A stretch of DNA of 7,565 nucleotides. It comes from Prevotella sp. UBA3757 (GTDB taxonomy: Bacteria > Bacteroidota > Bacteroidia > Bacteroidales > Bacteroidaceae). The notes beneath the pieces are model-generated. The model was not told the origin of the DNA and made no database searches. It saw only the letters and a program-made list of their open reading frames with translations. Positions 6,747 to 7,565 of the stretch are shown here, one piece after another; position 1 is the stretch's first letter, and the number at the start of each line of letters is the position of its first letter. Both the position numbers and the translations under genes were made by a program. The DNA lies in NCBI GenBank assembly GCA_002371715.1, contig DFGF01000102.1:1-7565 (forward strand), in the 5' to 3' direction.

Positions 6747-7109
6747 CTAATAAAGTGGAACGTCCGTCAGATGGTTAAACTCAGGAGCAGCAGCCCCCAT
6801 TGTCCCTACTACCGTGACAACATCGAAACGGACATCCCTGTCTACATGGAAATATTTAATATAATGATTGATGGCCGACTGCAGATTACGCAGTTTGAAA
6901 TAGTCGACGGCCTGTTCCGGGTCAGTGTAGTTCCGGTTACTACGCGTTTTCACCTCAACAAACACCATCGTGTCGCCGTCAATGGCCACGATGTCTATGT
7001 CGCGGTGACCGGACTTCCAGTCACGCGCAACAATCGTGTAGCCTAAGCTCCGAAGATAGTCAGCCGCACGGTCTTCACCCCATTTACCCAAGTCATTATG
7101 AGCCGCCAT
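6747..7109 (-). CDS. yraN: YraN/UPF0102 family nuclease-fold protein
   Basis: The 120-residue protein has the family's usual length. It carries the restriction-endonuclease-like core: LGKWGEDRAADYL (Glu12), then RDIDIVAIDGDTMVFVEVKTRS with Asp39, Glu52 and Lys54 forming a PD-(D/E)xK-type metal site. Members are conserved in bacteria and resemble archaeal Holliday-junction resolvases, but their cellular role is largely undefined. All candidate catalytic residues are present, so activity is plausible. It is the promoter-proximal gene of the unit leading into proB and proA, with a 10-bp gap to proB, so it is probably co-transcribed. The start at 7109 fits both the promoter at 7138-7168 and the family N terminus. 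Confidence 0.92.
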   Translation of the reverse strand: MAAHNDLGKWGEDRAADYLRSLGYTIVARDWKSGHRDIDIVAIDGDTMVFVEVKTRSNRNYTDPEQAVDYFKLRNLQSAINHYIKYFHVDRDVRFDVVTVVGTMGAAAPEFNHLTDVPLY

Positions 7110-7137
7110 CCAACAAAAAGTAATTAATATTTGTTTG

Positions 7138-7168
7138 CAAAGGTACTAACTAATTCTCAAAAAGCCAA
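7138..7168 (-). promoter_or_regulatory. Promoter of the yraN-proB-proA unit
   Basis: The minus strand has TACCTTTG (7145 to 7138), an exact TAnnTTTG, and TTG (7168 to 7166) with a 20-bp spacer. The start site should be near 7131, giving a leader of about 22 nt before the yraN ATG. No Shine-Dalgarno sequence is visible in it. Confidence 0.7.
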
Positions 7169-7371
7169 AAAAAGCGGCAGAAACATTTCAATATCCATCA
7201 CCATTCAGGTACTTTTCCACCAATCTTTACACTCAACCAATGCATCGCATGATGTCTGCTGTTCTGTTGAGATATTGCATATGTTCGTTATTTAATTTGC
7301 CAGTACCTACCCAAAATTTGTCCCTGTTATCCTATTGTATATCAAGCAACTACAAAACAGCATTAACGGAA

Positions 7372-7414
7372 TTCAAACCTGTATTTTAGCAGAAAATAAC
7401 GTTTTTCAAACCTG
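7372..7414. repeat. 10-bp direct repeat spaced by three helical turns
   Basis: TTCAAACCTG occurs at 7372-7381 and again at 7405-7414, 33 bp apart start to start. About three DNA turns would put both on the same helix face, compatible with a protein-binding pair. Chance occurrence in AT-rich DNA is possible, and no adjacent gene start is visible. Confidence 0.35.
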
Positions 7415-7463
7415 GACAACGCCGCCCATATGCCTAATGGCTCGGCAGATTGCGTCACGCACT

Positions 7464-7489
7464 CACCTTCACCACACCTTCACCACACC
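7464..7489. repeat. Short tandem repeat, 11-bp unit
   Basis: The unit CACCTTCACCA occurs twice exactly (7464-7474, 7475-7485), followed by CACC as a partial third copy. Unit number may vary among strains by slippage. It begins the C-rich tract at the right edge. Confidence 0.75.
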
Positions 7490-7517
7490 GCCCCTCCGTT
7501 CCCGCCACTTACCGACA

Positions 7518-7545
7518 CCCATACCCACCCCCTACTACATCCCCC
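7518..7545 (-). other. G-quadruplex-like G runs on the minus strand
   Basis: C runs at 7518-7520, 7524-7526, 7528-7532 and 7541-7545 give four minus-strand G tracts of three or more, with loops of 8, 1 and 3 nt. The 8-nt loop is one longer than the canonical limit, so folding is plausible but not certain. The plus strand could form an i-motif. Confidence 0.4.
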
Positions 7546-7546
7546 A

Positions 7547-7563
7547 CCTCTCTTTGAGAGAGG
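7547..7563. repeat. 7-bp hairpin at the window edge
   Basis: CCTCTCT and AGAGAGG are exact complements around a TTG loop. The hairpin follows directly on the C-rich tract and touches the right border, so it may be the start of a longer dispersed repeat or a terminator of a gene outside the window. Confidence 0.5.
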
Positions 7564-7565
7564 AG

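Larger units (their letters stand above)
7169..7565. other. Intergenic region, no convincing gene
   Basis: No sizeable reading frame with credible protein similarity is visible on either strand. The first part (to about 7415) is AT-rich and contains a spaced 10-bp direct repeat. From about 7460 to 7552 the plus strand is strongly C-rich with only about four G residues, and holds a tandem repeat and long C runs. The composition change is abrupt compared with neighbouring genes. Confidence 0.7.

Noticed and set aside
2736..6778. Plus-strand open frames antisense to the aldolase, argF', proA and proB genes (for example 2736-3275, 3818-4489, 5089-5580, 6101-6778)
   Set aside because: Each lies opposite a well-recognised conserved enzyme and shows no family motif or promoter. 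They are shadow frames.
7210..7217. TACTTTTC on the plus strand as a promoter box
   Set aside because: It misses the final G, has no TTG at the right distance and no gene start follows.
7205..7350. Possible gene remnant on the minus strand, with short protein-like stretches (such as DKFWVGTGKLNNEHMQ and ECKDWWKST) in different frames
   Set aside because: Stretches of about 20-30 codons are broken by stops, sit in different frames and match no family I know. A chance reading is more likely; a translated search of this segment would decide.
1..7565. CRISPR arrays, insertion sequences, prophage or defence genes
   Set aside because: No spaced direct-repeat array, transposase motif or phage or defence gene is present on either strand.

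Overview
The window looks like chromosomal DNA of a Bacteroidota member, probably in or near Prevotella. The reasons are: five promoters with the Bacteroidota -7 box TAnnTTTG (four with a TTG 19-20 bp upstream); exported proteins with Gln right after the signal-peptide cleavage site; no Shine-Dalgarno sequences; and an ornithine transcarbamylase of the Bacteroides N-succinylornithine type. The genus is inference.

Left part (1-2669). A minus-strand gene enters at the left edge with only its first 14 codons visible, behind a good promoter. An AT-rich gap without visible genes follows, then a minus-strand tRNA-Pro(CGG) with a strong intrinsic terminator. The tRNA promoter lies back to back with the promoter of a plus-strand pair of exported pectinesterase (CE8) paralogs. 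These two promoters are mirror images inside an inverted repeat. The pectinesterases are 2 bp apart and about 69% identical over their first 300 residues, a clear tandem duplication. No SusC/SusD, lyase or regulator gene accompanies them here.

Right part (2661-7145). A minus-strand amino-acid cluster reads, in transcription order: yraN (small nuclease-fold protein), proB, proA, argF' (N-succinylornithine carbamoyltransferase) and a threonine aldolase-family PLP enzyme. yraN-proB are 10 bp apart, proB/proA overlap by 14 bp and argF'/ltaE by 4 bp, so translation is probably coupled. A second promoter precedes argF'. ProB and ProA make glutamate 5-semialdehyde for proline; ArgF' carries out the carbamoylation step of the succinylated arginine pathway. 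The aldolase gene converges on the second pectinesterase gene, and their stop codons overlap inside one hairpin.

Right edge (7146-7565). About 400 bp show no convincing gene. The last 100 bp have very few G on the plus strand and carry an 11-bp tandem repeat, a G-quadruplex-like minus strand and a small hairpin at the border, which suggests the edge of an intergenic element continuing outside.

Most genes are conserved housekeeping functions and I see no new multi-gene system. The points most worth a second look are the mirrored divergent promoter, the Gln-to-Arg change shared by both pectinesterases, the Ser at the specificity position of ArgF', and the C-rich right edge.
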